A stretch of 35,814 bases of DNA from Rhodopirellula sp. (GCA_024644085.1 JAHELS010000039.1:1-35814); one strand, 5' to 3'. Positions 25,559 through 33,659 are shown, numbered from the stretch's first letter. Notes: generated by a model from the sequence alone, not told the origin. A program made the numbers and translations.

Positions 25559-27280
25559 ATGGCGCATCGCGAGGGAGCAGCCGGCTTCAACGTCGAAATG
25601 AACGGGTCTCGCTGTTGGATGGCCGACGAGCTCTTCGCGCTACAGACGTACGAAGTGCCGATCGCTCCGATTGAACCTCGGTCTCTGCCGATTCGCGTCC
25701 CCGATCTGGTGCCGAGTGTTACGGGGTTCACATTCCCCGCAGCTGACAAACCGAGTCCACGCGATGCGGCCGCTGAGGTCCGCAGCGCCACCAGATCGCG
25801 GTCGCAAAGAAGGGATCCTCCGAAAAATCGGCATCGCATCAAGCCCCCCAATGACGTCGTCAAATTGCACGATCGTCTCTTCTATCTCCTGCAACCGCCA
25901 CTCGATTTGTTGGTCGGTAACGGACAGCTGAATTTTCCCTTTGAACCTTTTCCCTACCAACTTGATGGTGTCGCGTTTTTGTTCCCGCGTTACGCTGCGG
26001 TCCTCGCCGACGAAATGGGCCTTGGCAAAACCATGCAGGCAATCAGCACAATGCGGTTGCTGATTTGCAGCGGCGAAGTTCGTAACGCATTGCTCGTTTG
26101 TCCCAAGCCGCTGGTCAGCAACTGGGTTCGCGAATTCGCTCTCTGGGCGCCCGAGGTTCCGGTTGCTGCGATCGAAGGAAACGCAGCAAAACGGGATTTC
26201 CAATGGAGATTGCCAGGCACGCCGGTAAAAATTGCAAACTACGAACTTCTAAACCGGGACCACGAGACGATTCTCAATTCGGGAATCCACTTCGATCTGA
26301 TGATTCTCGATGAGGCACAGAGGATCAAGAATCGCAACAGTACGACCAGTTCAGTTGTACGATCAATTCCACGAACGCGATCGTGGGCGCTGACCGGAAC
26401 GCCGGTCGAGAATTCACCCGATGACCTGGTGGGCATCTTTGATTTCCTTTCACCCGGTTTTTTGACCACTGGAATGCCTTTGGACCAGATGGCCAAGTCA
26501 TCGCGCGATTACATCCTGCGCCGGACCAAAGCGGTCGTGATGGACGACATGCCGCCAAAACTGTTCCGCGACGCCGAACTCGATTTGACGCCGGAACAGC
26601 GAGCCACCTATCAATCGGCCGAGTCCGAAGGAGTGATCCACCTGCGCGAACTTGACGAGTCCTTGACGATCCAGCATGTGTTCGAGCTGGTGCTGAGACT
26701 CAAGCAGATCTGCAACTTCGACCCGGTGACCGGCAGTAGCGCCAAGCTTGAACGGTTGGTGGCGGACGTCGAAGAAGTCGCCTCCAGCGGAAAAAAGGCG
26801 ATCGTGTTCAGCCAGTGGGTCGACAGTATCGAAAAGATTCGGCCGGCAATGGAGCGGTTCGGACCCCTTGAGTACCACGGGCGAATTCCACACAAGAAGC
26901 GTGAACAGGTCATCGACCAATTCCGCGAGGATCCCCGCAGCCACGTCATTCTGATGAGTTATGGCGCGGGAAGCGTTGGTTTGAATCTGCAGTTTTGCGA
27001 ATACGTGTTCCTGTTCGATCGATGGTGGAATCCCGCCATCGAAGACCAGGCGATCAACCGGGCGCATCGAATCGGTGTAAAAGGAGCCGTGACCGTGACG
27101 CGGATGTTGGCAATTGAAACCATTGAACAACGCATCGCGAGCGTGCTGGAACAAAAACGTGAAATGTTCGACGCCTTGTTCGCCGAATCGCATGATCCAA
27201 TTCGAGGCGGCGGGCTGTCGCGCGAAGAGATCTTTGGGTTATTCGACCTGCGGGCGCCAGGTGGGAAAAAGATCGCTTGA
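25559..27280 (+). CDS. SNF2/Swi2-family DEAD-like helicase (translocase)
   Basis: 573 residues. AAGGA lies 8 nt before the ATG. The first 120 residues are a family-unlike extension, partly basic and probably disordered (60-95). The helicase core follows: Q-like motif PFPYQLDGVAFL (131-142), Walker A DEMGLGKT (151-158), motif Ia LLVCPKPLVSNW, Walker B DEAQ (250-253), motif III LTGTPVEN (277-284), then lobe 2 with IVFSQWVDSIEK, GAGSVGLNLQ and motif VI DQAINRAHRIG (about 496-506). All motifs are intact, so it should be an active ATP-driven DNA translocase. At 573 residues it is short for the group, with no added zinc finger or HARP domain. Bacterial SNF2 proteins act on transcription complexes, repair or defence; no restriction or defence gene is adjacent, so a housekeeping role seems more likely. 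Confidence 0.93.
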   Translation: MAHREGAAGFNVEMNGSRCWMADELFALQTYEVPIAPIEPRSLPIRVPDLVPSVTGFTFPAADKPSPRDAAAEVRSATRSRSQRRDPPKNRHRIKPPNDVVKLHDRLFYLLQPPLDLLVGNGQLNFPFEPFPYQLDGVAFLFPRYAAVLADEMGLGKTMQAISTMRLLICSGEVRNALLVCPKPLVSNWVREFALWAPEVPVAAIEGNAAKRDFQWRLPGTPVKIANYELLNRDHETILNSGIHFDLMILDEAQRIKNRNSTTSSVVRSIPRTRSWALTGTPVENSPDDLVGIFDFLSPGFLTTGMPLDQMAKSSRDYILRRTKAVVMDDMPPKLFRDAELDLTPEQRATYQSAESEGVIHLRELDESLTIQHVFELVLRLKQICNFDPVTGSSAKLERLVADVEEVASSGKKAIVFSQWVDSIEKIRPAMERFGPLEYHGRIPHKKREQVIDQFREDPRSHVILMSYGAGSVGLNLQFCEYVFLFDRWWNPAIEDQAINRAHRIGVKGAVTVTRMLAIETIEQRIASVLEQKREMFDALFAESHDPIRGGGLSREEIFGLFDLRAPGGKKIA

Positions 27281-27418
27281 GCTCTGCCCCGGTACCCGAA
27301 GCAGCGCAGGCTGGGCTCGATTACGCTATTTGATGTTGCGCGATAACAAGCACAATGGGCGAGTCGTAGGCCGGAACGCCTTGTTCCAACTGCGAAGCGG
27401 GACCGATTCGCATCGCGT

Positions 27419-28327
27419 CTAGCGCATTCTCACAACGATCGGATCCTGGGCGTCAAAATCGAGTCCGTCTATTTGCTCGGCGATTTCCGCGGTCCGCTGG
27501 CGCCGGTCTGACGCGCCTTCAACTCCTTTTAACGCGTGCATGTGCTGCTTGGCATTGGGTGACTCGAGAATCTTTCCCACGTCTGCGCGCAAGAGCGTGA
27601 TCAGATTGTCCGTGCGATGTCTGGCGTTGGTCGACGCGATTTCTCCATCGACCTGAACAAAGATCCCGATCCGCATGTCCGCGAGCGCGGCCATCATGAT
27701 CTTGTCCATCGCCGAAACCGTGATGTCGATCGACGCGGGTCCCGCAGGTTCGCCGGCAAATGGATCGACCGCACCTATCCCGGGCTCTGCCTCCTGTGCG
27801 TCATCCGGCGCATCGGGAATCAGGCTGTGGATTTTCAGTTCCTCGTTGTTCATGGAAAACCGGAAACCCGATTTCGGCTTATCCGCTGCGTCTTTATTCG
27901 ATGCCGTTTCGCTCAACTCGCTGTCGGACATTTCCGCGTCGTCCTGGCTCGAGTCCTTGGCCGACATTTCGTCCGTGATCACCAACTTGTTGATGTCCGA
28001 AAAACGGTACACCAATTCATAGCCCTTCCATCCATTTCGATTGATCGATTCGGTTGCGGAAACAAGTTCAACGTCACCCCCCATCGTCTCAGCCAACTTT
28101 TCCAATCCATCTTGCGACGGCACAACGCTTTCGCCTGATTCATCGTCGCGTACCTTCGAACCACCGATCGAGATCACCGGCTTTTGTTCAAACTGGCGTA
28201 TGTGCACGATCCCGGAACCGTCCTTCTTCACCTTGACGACCGTCGAACGTTCAAGACAGCCGACGCAAGTGACGGCAGCCACAGCCGCCAACGCGCGCAG
28301 CAGTGTTTGGATGTGTGAAATGGGCAT
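27419..28327 (-). CDS. Putative lipoprotein of unknown function
   Basis: 302 residues from the ATG at 28327, chosen because AGAGGA lies about 9 nt upstream and because it gives a proper lipoprotein signal; the frame continues upstream to 28381. The signal is a hydrophobic stretch ending TCVGC, with Cys24 as the likely lipidated residue (a somewhat unusual lipobox). The mature part starts with STVVKVKKDGSGIVHIRQF, a beta segment seen at the start of several anchored bacterial proteins of unknown role. An acidic Ser/Asp-rich region (about 125-155) follows. No enzyme motif is visible. The C-terminal third is predicted helical. It converges on the helicase gene. Confidence 0.72.
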   Translation of the reverse strand: MPISHIQTLLRALAAVAAVTCVGCLERSTVVKVKKDGSGIVHIRQFEQKPVISIGGSKVRDDESGESVVPSQDGLEKLAETMGGDVELVSATESINRNGWKGYELVYRFSDINKLVITDEMSAKDSSQDDAEMSDSELSETASNKDAADKPKSGFRFSMNNEELKIHSLIPDAPDDAQEAEPGIGAVDPFAGEPAGPASIDITVSAMDKIMMAALADMRIGIFVQVDGEIASTNARHRTDNLITLLRADVGKILESPNAKQHMHALKGVEGASDRRQRTAEIAEQIDGLDFDAQDPIVVRMR

Positions 28328-28500
28328 GTCGCGAAATCCTCTGTTTGAATCAACCCTACGAGGGGCCGCTTGTCCGCACAACTTTATGGGGACTGGTGGC
28401 TACAGGCAACAAACAAGACAATCGAGGGCGCTATTTTTCGAGCCGATCAATATTTTGAGCCGGTCGATCACGAATCGGCAATTTTTTTAATGTCGCTGAC

Positions 28501-28803
28501 ATGAAACAAATCATCACCGTCGTGCGCCCCCACTTGGCCGAGCAGGTCTTGACGAGCCTGAGACGTGCGCCGATTGAGGCATTGAGCGTCACGGAGGCGA
28601 AAGGATACGGACGCCAGAAAAGCTATTTGGACGAGTACCAGGAAACTGAGTATTCTGCGGCGTTTGTGCCCAAAGTCGAGATCACCCTTTGGGTCGATGA
28701 TTCGCGTTGCGAAGAGATTCTCGAGAAAATCGTTGCGGTGGCCCGCAGTGGACGAATCGGGGATGGAAAGATTTTCGTACTTCCGGTGGGTGAGTTTCTC
28801 TAG
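28501..28803 (+). CDS. PII-family signal protein lacking the usual C-terminal strand
   Basis: 100 residues. The PII core is clear: VTEAKGYGRQK (Gln39, Lys40), T loop with Tyr51 in TEYSAAFVPKVEI at the same position as the uridylylated Tyr51 of GlnB, and the C-terminal signature RSGRIGDGKIFVLPV (Lys90). PII trimers bind ATP/ADP and 2-oxoglutarate and report nitrogen and carbon status to partner proteins. Canonical members run to about 112 residues and end RVIRIRTGE; here the protein stops right after PVGEFL, so the arginines that contact ATP (101 and 103 in GlnB) are absent. No amtB, glnA or glnD is in the window. A divergent PII-like regulator is the safest name. No strong ribosome binding site is seen. 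Confidence 0.9.
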   Translation: MKQIITVVRPHLAEQVLTSLRRAPIEALSVTEAKGYGRQKSYLDEYQETEYSAAFVPKVEITLWVDDSRCEEILEKIVAVARSGRIGDGKIFVLPVGEFL

Positions 28804-28821
28804 GCAACGCGACTTTTAGCC

Positions 28822-28853
28822 AGGGGACCCGAAACCAAGGGGACCCGAATCAA
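28822..28853. repeat. 16-bp tandem duplication after the PII gene
   Basis: Two adjacent 16-bp units starting AGGGGACCCGAA (28822-28837 and 28838-28853), 14 of 16 bases identical. It lies 18 nt after the PII stop codon. Confidence 0.7.
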
Positions 28854-28887
28854 GGGAGACAGGGCAACGCATTGGCCGCGACTTGAT

Positions 28888-30567
28888 TCACAGGTCAAGC
28901 GATGGAGTGATAACCCCGGAGTTTTCCTGATCGCGTAACACGCGCCGTTTCGTCTTTCCAGATGTCGTTTTCGGAAGTGATTCCACGAAGTGGACGTGTC
29001 TCGGGTATTTGTAAGGTGCGATCCTATCTTTCACAAATTGTTGGATCTCGTGCGCCAATGAATCGCTCGGATGAAACCCGGCGCGCGGAATGATATAGGC
29101 GCTGACCACGGTTCCCCTCATCTCATCCGGAGCGGCAACGGCGGCCGCTTCGAGGACCGCCGGATGGCAGCACAGGCAGCTCTCGATCTCAAATGGTGAA
29201 ATACGGTACCCGCTCGCCTTGATCACGTCGTCGGCGCGGCCCTTGAACCAAAAGAATCCGTCTTCGTCTTTTTCAAGCACGTCGCCCGAATAGTACCACT
29301 CGTCGCGGAATATCTCGGCGGTCTGCTCTGGCTTGTTCCAGTACTCTTTCATCATTCCCGGATGCGAATCACGGCGAACGCAAAGAACACCTTCGCGTCC
29401 CGGCGGCACAGGGTTGAAATCATCATCCATCAATTCGATGACCGTGCCGGGCGTGGGGCGACCACAGCTGCCGGCCCGCATTTCCATCCCCGCCATGTTC
29501 GCGCAATAGACCATGCACTCGCTCATGCCGATGCCATCGAGCGGAATGACCGAAAAATGCCGTTCGATGGCATCGAAAGTATCGGCGGGCAGCGGTTCGC
29601 CCGCGGTCACGGCATGCCGCCAACTGCGCAGATCAAAGTCGACCGCCCGGTCGGCCGCCGCCATCATCATTCGGTAGATCGTCGGCGTCGCGGTGAAATT
29701 CGAAATTCGGTAGGTATCAAACAGTCGGAACCAGGTAACGGGATCAAATCGTTGGCCCATGTTGTCGTATAGAACGATGGTCAAGCCGCGCGACATGGCG
29801 TAGAGAAAAGTCGATGCGACCGGCAACAGCCACCCAAGTTCGGCCGGGCAGGCGACGATGTCGTGTTCACGGTAATCATGCCAGTGACGGACCAGGCTTT
29901 CGTAAGCCAACGGGTAACGATGAAAGTGAACGACCCCTTTTGGATCGCCGGTCGTCCCCGATGTGTAAGCGATGAAGGCGACGTCATCATTGCGCGTCGG
30001 CGCCGGCTGCCAACCATGCAAATGCTGCTCGACCCGATCACTGATCAAGGATGAAAAATCGATAGCATCGGTTATCGCGGCGTCCATTTCCGGATACGCG
30101 GTGACGATCACATGCTTCAACTCGTTGCACCGCGGTGCGACCTCTTCGACGGCATCGAGCAGACCCGCCGTGGTGATCACCGCGACGCTGGCTGAATCAT
30201 TCAAACGGTACTCGATCTCACCGGGTCGGAACTGAGTGCTCGAAGGAATGAAGATCGCACCGAGCTTCGCGATTCCCAGGGCTGCGATATAGAACTCGGG
30301 AATGTTCGGCAGTCGCAGAAAGACGCGATCGTCACGACCGATCCCCAAATCGGCGAGCGACCAGGCCAAACGCGTACTCCATTGGTCGAGTTGACGGTAC
30401 GTGATCGAACGTTTCGCGCCGAGCGAGTTTTCCCAATGCAGCGCAACCTTGTCTGCGTGTCCATGCTTCATTTGCCCGAACGTCAAGTCCATCCCAAGGT
30501 TGTAGCGATCCGGGATTGTCGACCAGGGATTCCAGGTCCGATGCGTCGTTTCATAGTCGGTAATCAT
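28888..30567 (-). CDS. AMP-forming short/medium-chain acyl-CoA synthetase
   Basis: 559 residues from the ATG at 30567, which overlaps the TGA of the upstream gene (ATGA, 30564-30567), so the two are translationally coupled. An open frame continues upstream inside that gene but is not used. The ANL-family motifs are intact: phosphate loop AYTSGTTGDPKGVVHFH (core at 202-211), ECMVYCANMAG adenine-side region, YSGDVLEKDEDGFFWFKGRADDVIKASGYRISPFEIE hinge region, split here at positions about 425-460, and the catalytic lysine in TTSGKTKRR (Lys538). The enzyme makes acyl-AMP and then acyl-CoA from a free acid. Its resemblance is to the acetyl/propionyl/medium-chain synthetase group; chain length cannot be fixed from sequence. 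Position after a B12 acyl-CoA mutase suggests a C3-C5 acid. Confidence 0.9.
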   Translation of the reverse strand: MITDYETTHRTWNPWSTIPDRYNLGMDLTFGQMKHGHADKVALHWENSLGAKRSITYRQLDQWSTRLAWSLADLGIGRDDRVFLRLPNIPEFYIAALGIAKLGAIFIPSSTQFRPGEIEYRLNDSASVAVITTAGLLDAVEEVAPRCNELKHVIVTAYPEMDAAITDAIDFSSLISDRVEQHLHGWQPAPTRNDDVAFIAYTSGTTGDPKGVVHFHRYPLAYESLVRHWHDYREHDIVACPAELGWLLPVASTFLYAMSRGLTIVLYDNMGQRFDPVTWFRLFDTYRISNFTATPTIYRMMMAAADRAVDFDLRSWRHAVTAGEPLPADTFDAIERHFSVIPLDGIGMSECMVYCANMAGMEMRAGSCGRPTPGTVIELMDDDFNPVPPGREGVLCVRRDSHPGMMKEYWNKPEQTAEIFRDEWYYSGDVLEKDEDGFFWFKGRADDVIKASGYRISPFEIESCLCCHPAVLEAAAVAAPDEMRGTVVSAYIIPRAGFHPSDSLAHEIQQFVKDRIAPYKYPRHVHFVESLPKTTSGKTKRRVLRDQENSGVITPSLDL

Positions 30568-31802
30568 GACATCACGTACTCGCACAATTCGCGTAAACCG
30601 GTTCCGGCCGTCGCGCTGACGCGGATGATCGGCACGTCGCGGCAGCCGGGGGGATTGAGGCATTGCCGCAGTTGAGAATCGAGTCGTTCGGCGCCATCCA
30701 GATCCGACTTGTGAACGACAACCAGGTCGGCAACTTCCAACAGCCCCGCCTTTTCCCATTGAATGCTGTCGCCCGATTCGGGTTGCACCAGGACGATGAC
30801 CTTGTCGACAAAGTGTCGGACCGCGACGTCACCCTGGCCCACGCCGACACTTTCGACCAACACGAGGTCGAACCCGGCCAACTCGAGCGCCGATATCATC
30901 AAGTCGAGGTGCTGTGCGATCCCTTGCCGTCCGCTCGGCACCGCGAGACTGCGAATGAACGCACACTGATCGTCCGACGTGTCCCTTGCCATTCGAACGC
31001 GATCCCCCAGCAACGCACCGCCGCTGAGCGGGCTCTGCGGATCACAGGCGAGGACTGCGACGCGATGTCGTTGCCCGCCGAACTGAGTCAACATTGCGGC
31101 GATCAACGAACTTTTTCCTACACCCGCATTCCCCGTCAACGCGATCGCTCGCGTTTTTTTTGACGTGCCCACCGCAACAAGGTCGTTTTGTGATACGCGG
31201 CCTCGCGAAATCGACGTCAACAGCCGCGATACCGCCCCGATATCTCCACCTCTCGCTTGATTGACGAGCGCGGCAACGTTCTCGCCCGCGGAATCTCGAG
31301 TCGATTTTAAGAAACGAGTGATCGAATCAATCGATGTACCAGGGCCGAATACGCCCGCGACTCCCATGTCCATCAAAGCGGCGACGTCACTCGCGGGAAT
31401 GATTCCGCCCACCATGCAACGAGTGCGTCCGTTGGTGATCTGCTCGAGAGCCCGCAACACGCGCGGCACCAACGTCATGTGCGCGCCGTTTAACAGGCTC
31501 AAACCGAGCCAATCGGCGTCCTCGTCACGCACAGCGATCGCGACCGATTCGGGGCTTTGCCAAATGCCTCCGTAGATCACGTGACACCCGGCATCACGCA
31601 ATCCCCGGGCAACGACTTTGATACCGCGATCGTGCCCGTCCAAACCAACCTTGGCAAGCAGAATGCGTGGCGGGTAGGGAAAGATTGGTGCCCTTTCAGT
31701 TGCGCCGAGTGTTGTTGTGGTGGTGATGGACATGGATTGTGCCGTAGTGCCGGAAAAGCAGGAATGCGTGGCAGCATGAATGCTTTGGATCCCTGGTTTC
31801 AA
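30564..31802 (-). CDS. B12-binding domain fused to MeaB-type GTPase (mutase small subunit plus G-protein chaperone)
   Basis: 412 residues from a TTG at 31802 that overlaps the mutase stop (TTGA); GAGG lies 5 nt upstream. An ATG at 31733 is the alternative. Residues about 45-165 are a B12-binding domain with the base-off/His-on motif KVGLDGHDRG (His57 should ligate cobalt), SLLNGAH and VGGIIP. Residues about 175-412 are a MeaB/ArgK-type GTPase: Walker A GNAGVGKSS (224-232), the segment LACDPQSPLSGGALLGDRVRM, VESVGVGQGD, and HKSD (364-367) in place of NKxD. These chaperones load and protect the B12 cofactor of acyl-CoA mutases. The order B12 domain then GTPase is that of the first half of IcmF (isobutyryl-CoA mutase fused). 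It ends in the acyl-CoA synthetase start. Confidence 0.92.
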   Translation of the reverse strand: MKPGIQSIHAATHSCFSGTTAQSMSITTTTTLGATERAPIFPYPPRILLAKVGLDGHDRGIKVVARGLRDAGCHVIYGGIWQSPESVAIAVRDEDADWLGLSLLNGAHMTLVPRVLRALEQITNGRTRCMVGGIIPASDVAALMDMGVAGVFGPGTSIDSITRFLKSTRDSAGENVAALVNQARGGDIGAVSRLLTSISRGRVSQNDLVAVGTSKKTRAIALTGNAGVGKSSLIAAMLTQFGGQRHRVAVLACDPQSPLSGGALLGDRVRMARDTSDDQCAFIRSLAVPSGRQGIAQHLDLMISALELAGFDLVLVESVGVGQGDVAVRHFVDKVIVLVQPESGDSIQWEKAGLLEVADLVVVHKSDLDGAERLDSQLRQCLNPPGCRDVPIIRVSATAGTGLRELCEYVMS

Positions 31803-33421
31803 AGTTGCCTCAAATCGTGCTTCCCAAATACTTCTGCCAATGCTGCGGTGATTTCGCCGACTGTGGCTCGGGCGACGGCGGCTTCGATCAGAGCTGGAAA
31901 AACGTTCTGGTTGTTTTCGGCCGCAATGCGAACGTAACGCAAAGCGCGATCGACCTCATCGCGACTGCGATGCTGTTTCGTCTTTCGCAGTGACTCGATC
32001 TGGGTTTGTTCGACGACGGGGTCGATTTCCAGGATTTCAATGCTGTTCTCATCGGTCTCGACAAAATCGGTCACCCCTACGACCTTCTTTTGACCACGAT
32101 CGAGTTCGCACTGGTACCTGTAAGCTGCTTCGGCGATTTCGCGACGGAAGTAGCCCGATTGGATCGCGGCAAGCATCCCACCGAGTTGGTCAATTCGGTC
32201 GAAGTATTCGGTGACCTTCTCGCGCATCTCATGCGTAGTGGCTTCAACAAAGTAGCTTCCTCCGAGAGGGTCGACCGTGTTGACCACGCCCGTTTCGTGC
32301 GCGAGAACCTGCTGGGTTCGAAGCGCCAAGGTAACGGCATGCTCGGTCGGCAACGCCAAAGTCTCGTCCATGCAATTGGTGTGCAGCGATTGGCATCCTC
32401 CGAGCACTGCGGCGAGCGCCTGGTACGCCACGCGGATCAGGTTCACTTCGGGTTGCTTGTCCTGCAACGAGCAGCCGGCCGTTTGGGCATGAAACCGTAA
32501 CTTCCACGACGCCGGATCACTCGCAGAGAATTCATCGCGGATCAGGCTTGCCCAGATGTGGCGTGCTGCGCGGTACTTCGCGACTTCTTCGAACAGGTCA
32601 TTGTGCGAATTGAAGAAGAAACTCAACCGCGGGGCGAATGCGTCGACCTTTAATCCTCGCCGCAATGTTTCTTCGACATAATGCCGGCCATCGGCGAGGG
32701 TGAACGCCAATTCCTGTGCTGCGGTCGCACCGGCCTCGCGAATGTGATACCCGCTGATTGAAACCGTATTCCATCGCGGAACTTCGGCGGTGCAGAACTC
32801 AATCAGGTCGACGACGAGCGAGACAGAGGGTTCGGGCGGAAAAACGAATTCGTTTTGCGCATGGAATTCTTTCAGAATGTCATTTTGGATTGTGCCGCGA
32901 AGTCGGTTCAGATCGAAACCGCGCTCTTTTGCCGCCGCGAGGTAAAACGCCATCAACACGGCGGCCGGCGCGTTGACCGTCATCGAAACCGAAATGTCTT
33001 CCAAATCAATTCCGTCGTACAACAACAGCATGTCGTCGACCGTATCAACCGCGACACCGAGCCGGCCGACTTCGCCGCTCGATCTTGGATCGTCACTATC
33101 GAGTGCCATCAGCGTTGGAAGGTCAAAGGCTGTGCTCAGCCCCGTTTGACCTTTCTCAAGAAGCAGTCGGAAACGCTGATTCGTTTCCGCGGGAGTAGCG
33201 AAGCCGGCGAATTGACGCATCGTCCACAGCCGCCCACGGTACATGCTGGCGTGGATGCCGCGCGTGAACGGAAAAACTCCAGGCTCGCCGATGTCCGCCT
33301 GGGATTCGATACCCACCAGATCTCCATGAGTGTAGAGCTGGTGAATCGGCGTGCCGCTGACCGTGGTAGGATCAGCGTCTGGGATGTCGCCCCGACGGGC
33401 AGCGTCAAACGTCGCACTCAC
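31799..33421 (-). CDS. B12-dependent acyl-CoA mutase large subunit, isobutyryl-CoA mutase type
   Basis: 540 residues from a GTG at 33421. This start is supported by GGGAGG 8 nt upstream; ATGs at 33463 and further up have no such site. The protein is the TIM-barrel, CoA-binding part of the methylmalonyl-CoA mutase family: FPFTRGIHASMYRG, RLWTMRQFAGF, GLSTAFDLPT, GTIQNDILKEF and SISGYHIREAG are all present. The residue equal to Tyr89 of the Propionibacterium enzyme is Phe71, and that equal to Arg207 is Gln189. Phe/Gln is the published isobutyryl-CoA mutase pair. Ala98 excludes the Asp of 2-hydroxyisobutyryl-CoA mutase. Tyr225 and His226 match the conserved Tyr243/His244. The cofactor domain is missing and is supplied by the next gene. 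Confidence 0.92.
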   Translation of the reverse strand: MSATFDAARRGDIPDADPTTVSGTPIHQLYTHGDLVGIESQADIGEPGVFPFTRGIHASMYRGRLWTMRQFAGFATPAETNQRFRLLLEKGQTGLSTAFDLPTLMALDSDDPRSSGEVGRLGVAVDTVDDMLLLYDGIDLEDISVSMTVNAPAAVLMAFYLAAAKERGFDLNRLRGTIQNDILKEFHAQNEFVFPPEPSVSLVVDLIEFCTAEVPRWNTVSISGYHIREAGATAAQELAFTLADGRHYVEETLRRGLKVDAFAPRLSFFFNSHNDLFEEVAKYRAARHIWASLIRDEFSASDPASWKLRFHAQTAGCSLQDKQPEVNLIRVAYQALAAVLGGCQSLHTNCMDETLALPTEHAVTLALRTQQVLAHETGVVNTVDPLGGSYFVEATTHEMREKVTEYFDRIDQLGGMLAAIQSGYFRREIAEAAYRYQCELDRGQKKVVGVTDFVETDENSIEILEIDPVVEQTQIESLRKTKQHRSRDEVDRALRYVRIAAENNQNVFPALIEAAVARATVGEITAALAEVFGKHDLRQL

Positions 33422-33429
33422 GCGGCAGC

Positions 33430-33435
33430 CCTCCC
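33430..33435 (-). promoter_or_regulatory. Ribosome binding site of the mutase gene
   Basis: GGGAGG on the minus strand, 8 nt before the GTG at 33421. It decides this start over the upstream ATGs. Confidence 0.75.
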
Positions 33436-33497
33436 GGAGTAAGAAATATCCGCACCCATTCATTTTACGCGCGGAAGTCCAAAACGGCTGGCAGCTG

Positions 33498-33511
33498 CGC
33501 ATGCCCATGCG
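33498..33511. promoter_or_regulatory. 14-bp palindrome between divergent operons (candidate operator)
   Basis: CGCATG-CC-CATGCG is a perfect inverted repeat lying between the mutase start (33421) and the prpB promoter (-10 at 33563). It is placed to serve both operons. No regulator gene is in the window to pair with it. Confidence 0.4.
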
Positions 33512-33562
33512 AAGGAAACGCTGCGATACGCTACGTTTTTCGAGTTTCTGCCGGTCCGCTCG

Positions 33563-33568
33563 TATAAT
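33563..33568 (+). promoter_or_regulatory. -10 box of the prpBCD promoter
   Basis: A perfect TATAAT stands 50 nt before the first duplicated ribosome binding site. No good -35 box is found at the usual distance (TTTCGA at 33538-33543 is the closest), so an activator may be needed. Confidence 0.5.
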
Positions 33569-33601
33569 GAAAGAATATGCAGTTTGAACGACACGGAAGC
33601 G

Positions 33602-33659
33602 AAAACAGGAAGCAGTGATGCACAGCGATGAAGACAGGAAGCAATGATGCACGGCGATG
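33602..33659. repeat. 29-bp tandem duplication of the prpB ribosome binding site and start
   Basis: Units 33602-33630 and 33631-33659 agree at 26 of 29 positions. Each holds AGGAAG and an ATG 6 nt after AGGA, followed by CAC-x-GCGATG. The first unit's ATG (33618) opens a nine-codon frame, MHSDEDRKQ, whose TGA (33645-33647) shares its last base with the ATG of the second unit (33647). Confidence 0.85.

Noticed and set aside
24925..27280. SNF2 helicase pair as an anti-phage defence system
   Set aside because: No nuclease, methylase, toxin or integrase gene is near, and the surrounding genes are housekeeping in type.
31799..33421. Naming the mutase methylmalonyl-CoA mutase
   Set aside because: The two substrate-fixing residues are Phe and Gln instead of Tyr and Arg; the propionyl-CoA fate here is served by the methylcitrate cycle.
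31799..33421. Naming the mutase 2-hydroxyisobutyryl-CoA mutase
   Set aside because: That enzyme has Ile and Asp at the diagnostic positions; this one has Phe71 and Ala98.
33463..33652. Longer N terminus for the mutase (ATG at 33463 or upstream)
   Set aside because: The added residues are Cys/Phe/Arg-rich and unlike the family, and only the GTG at 33421 has a strong ribosome binding site.
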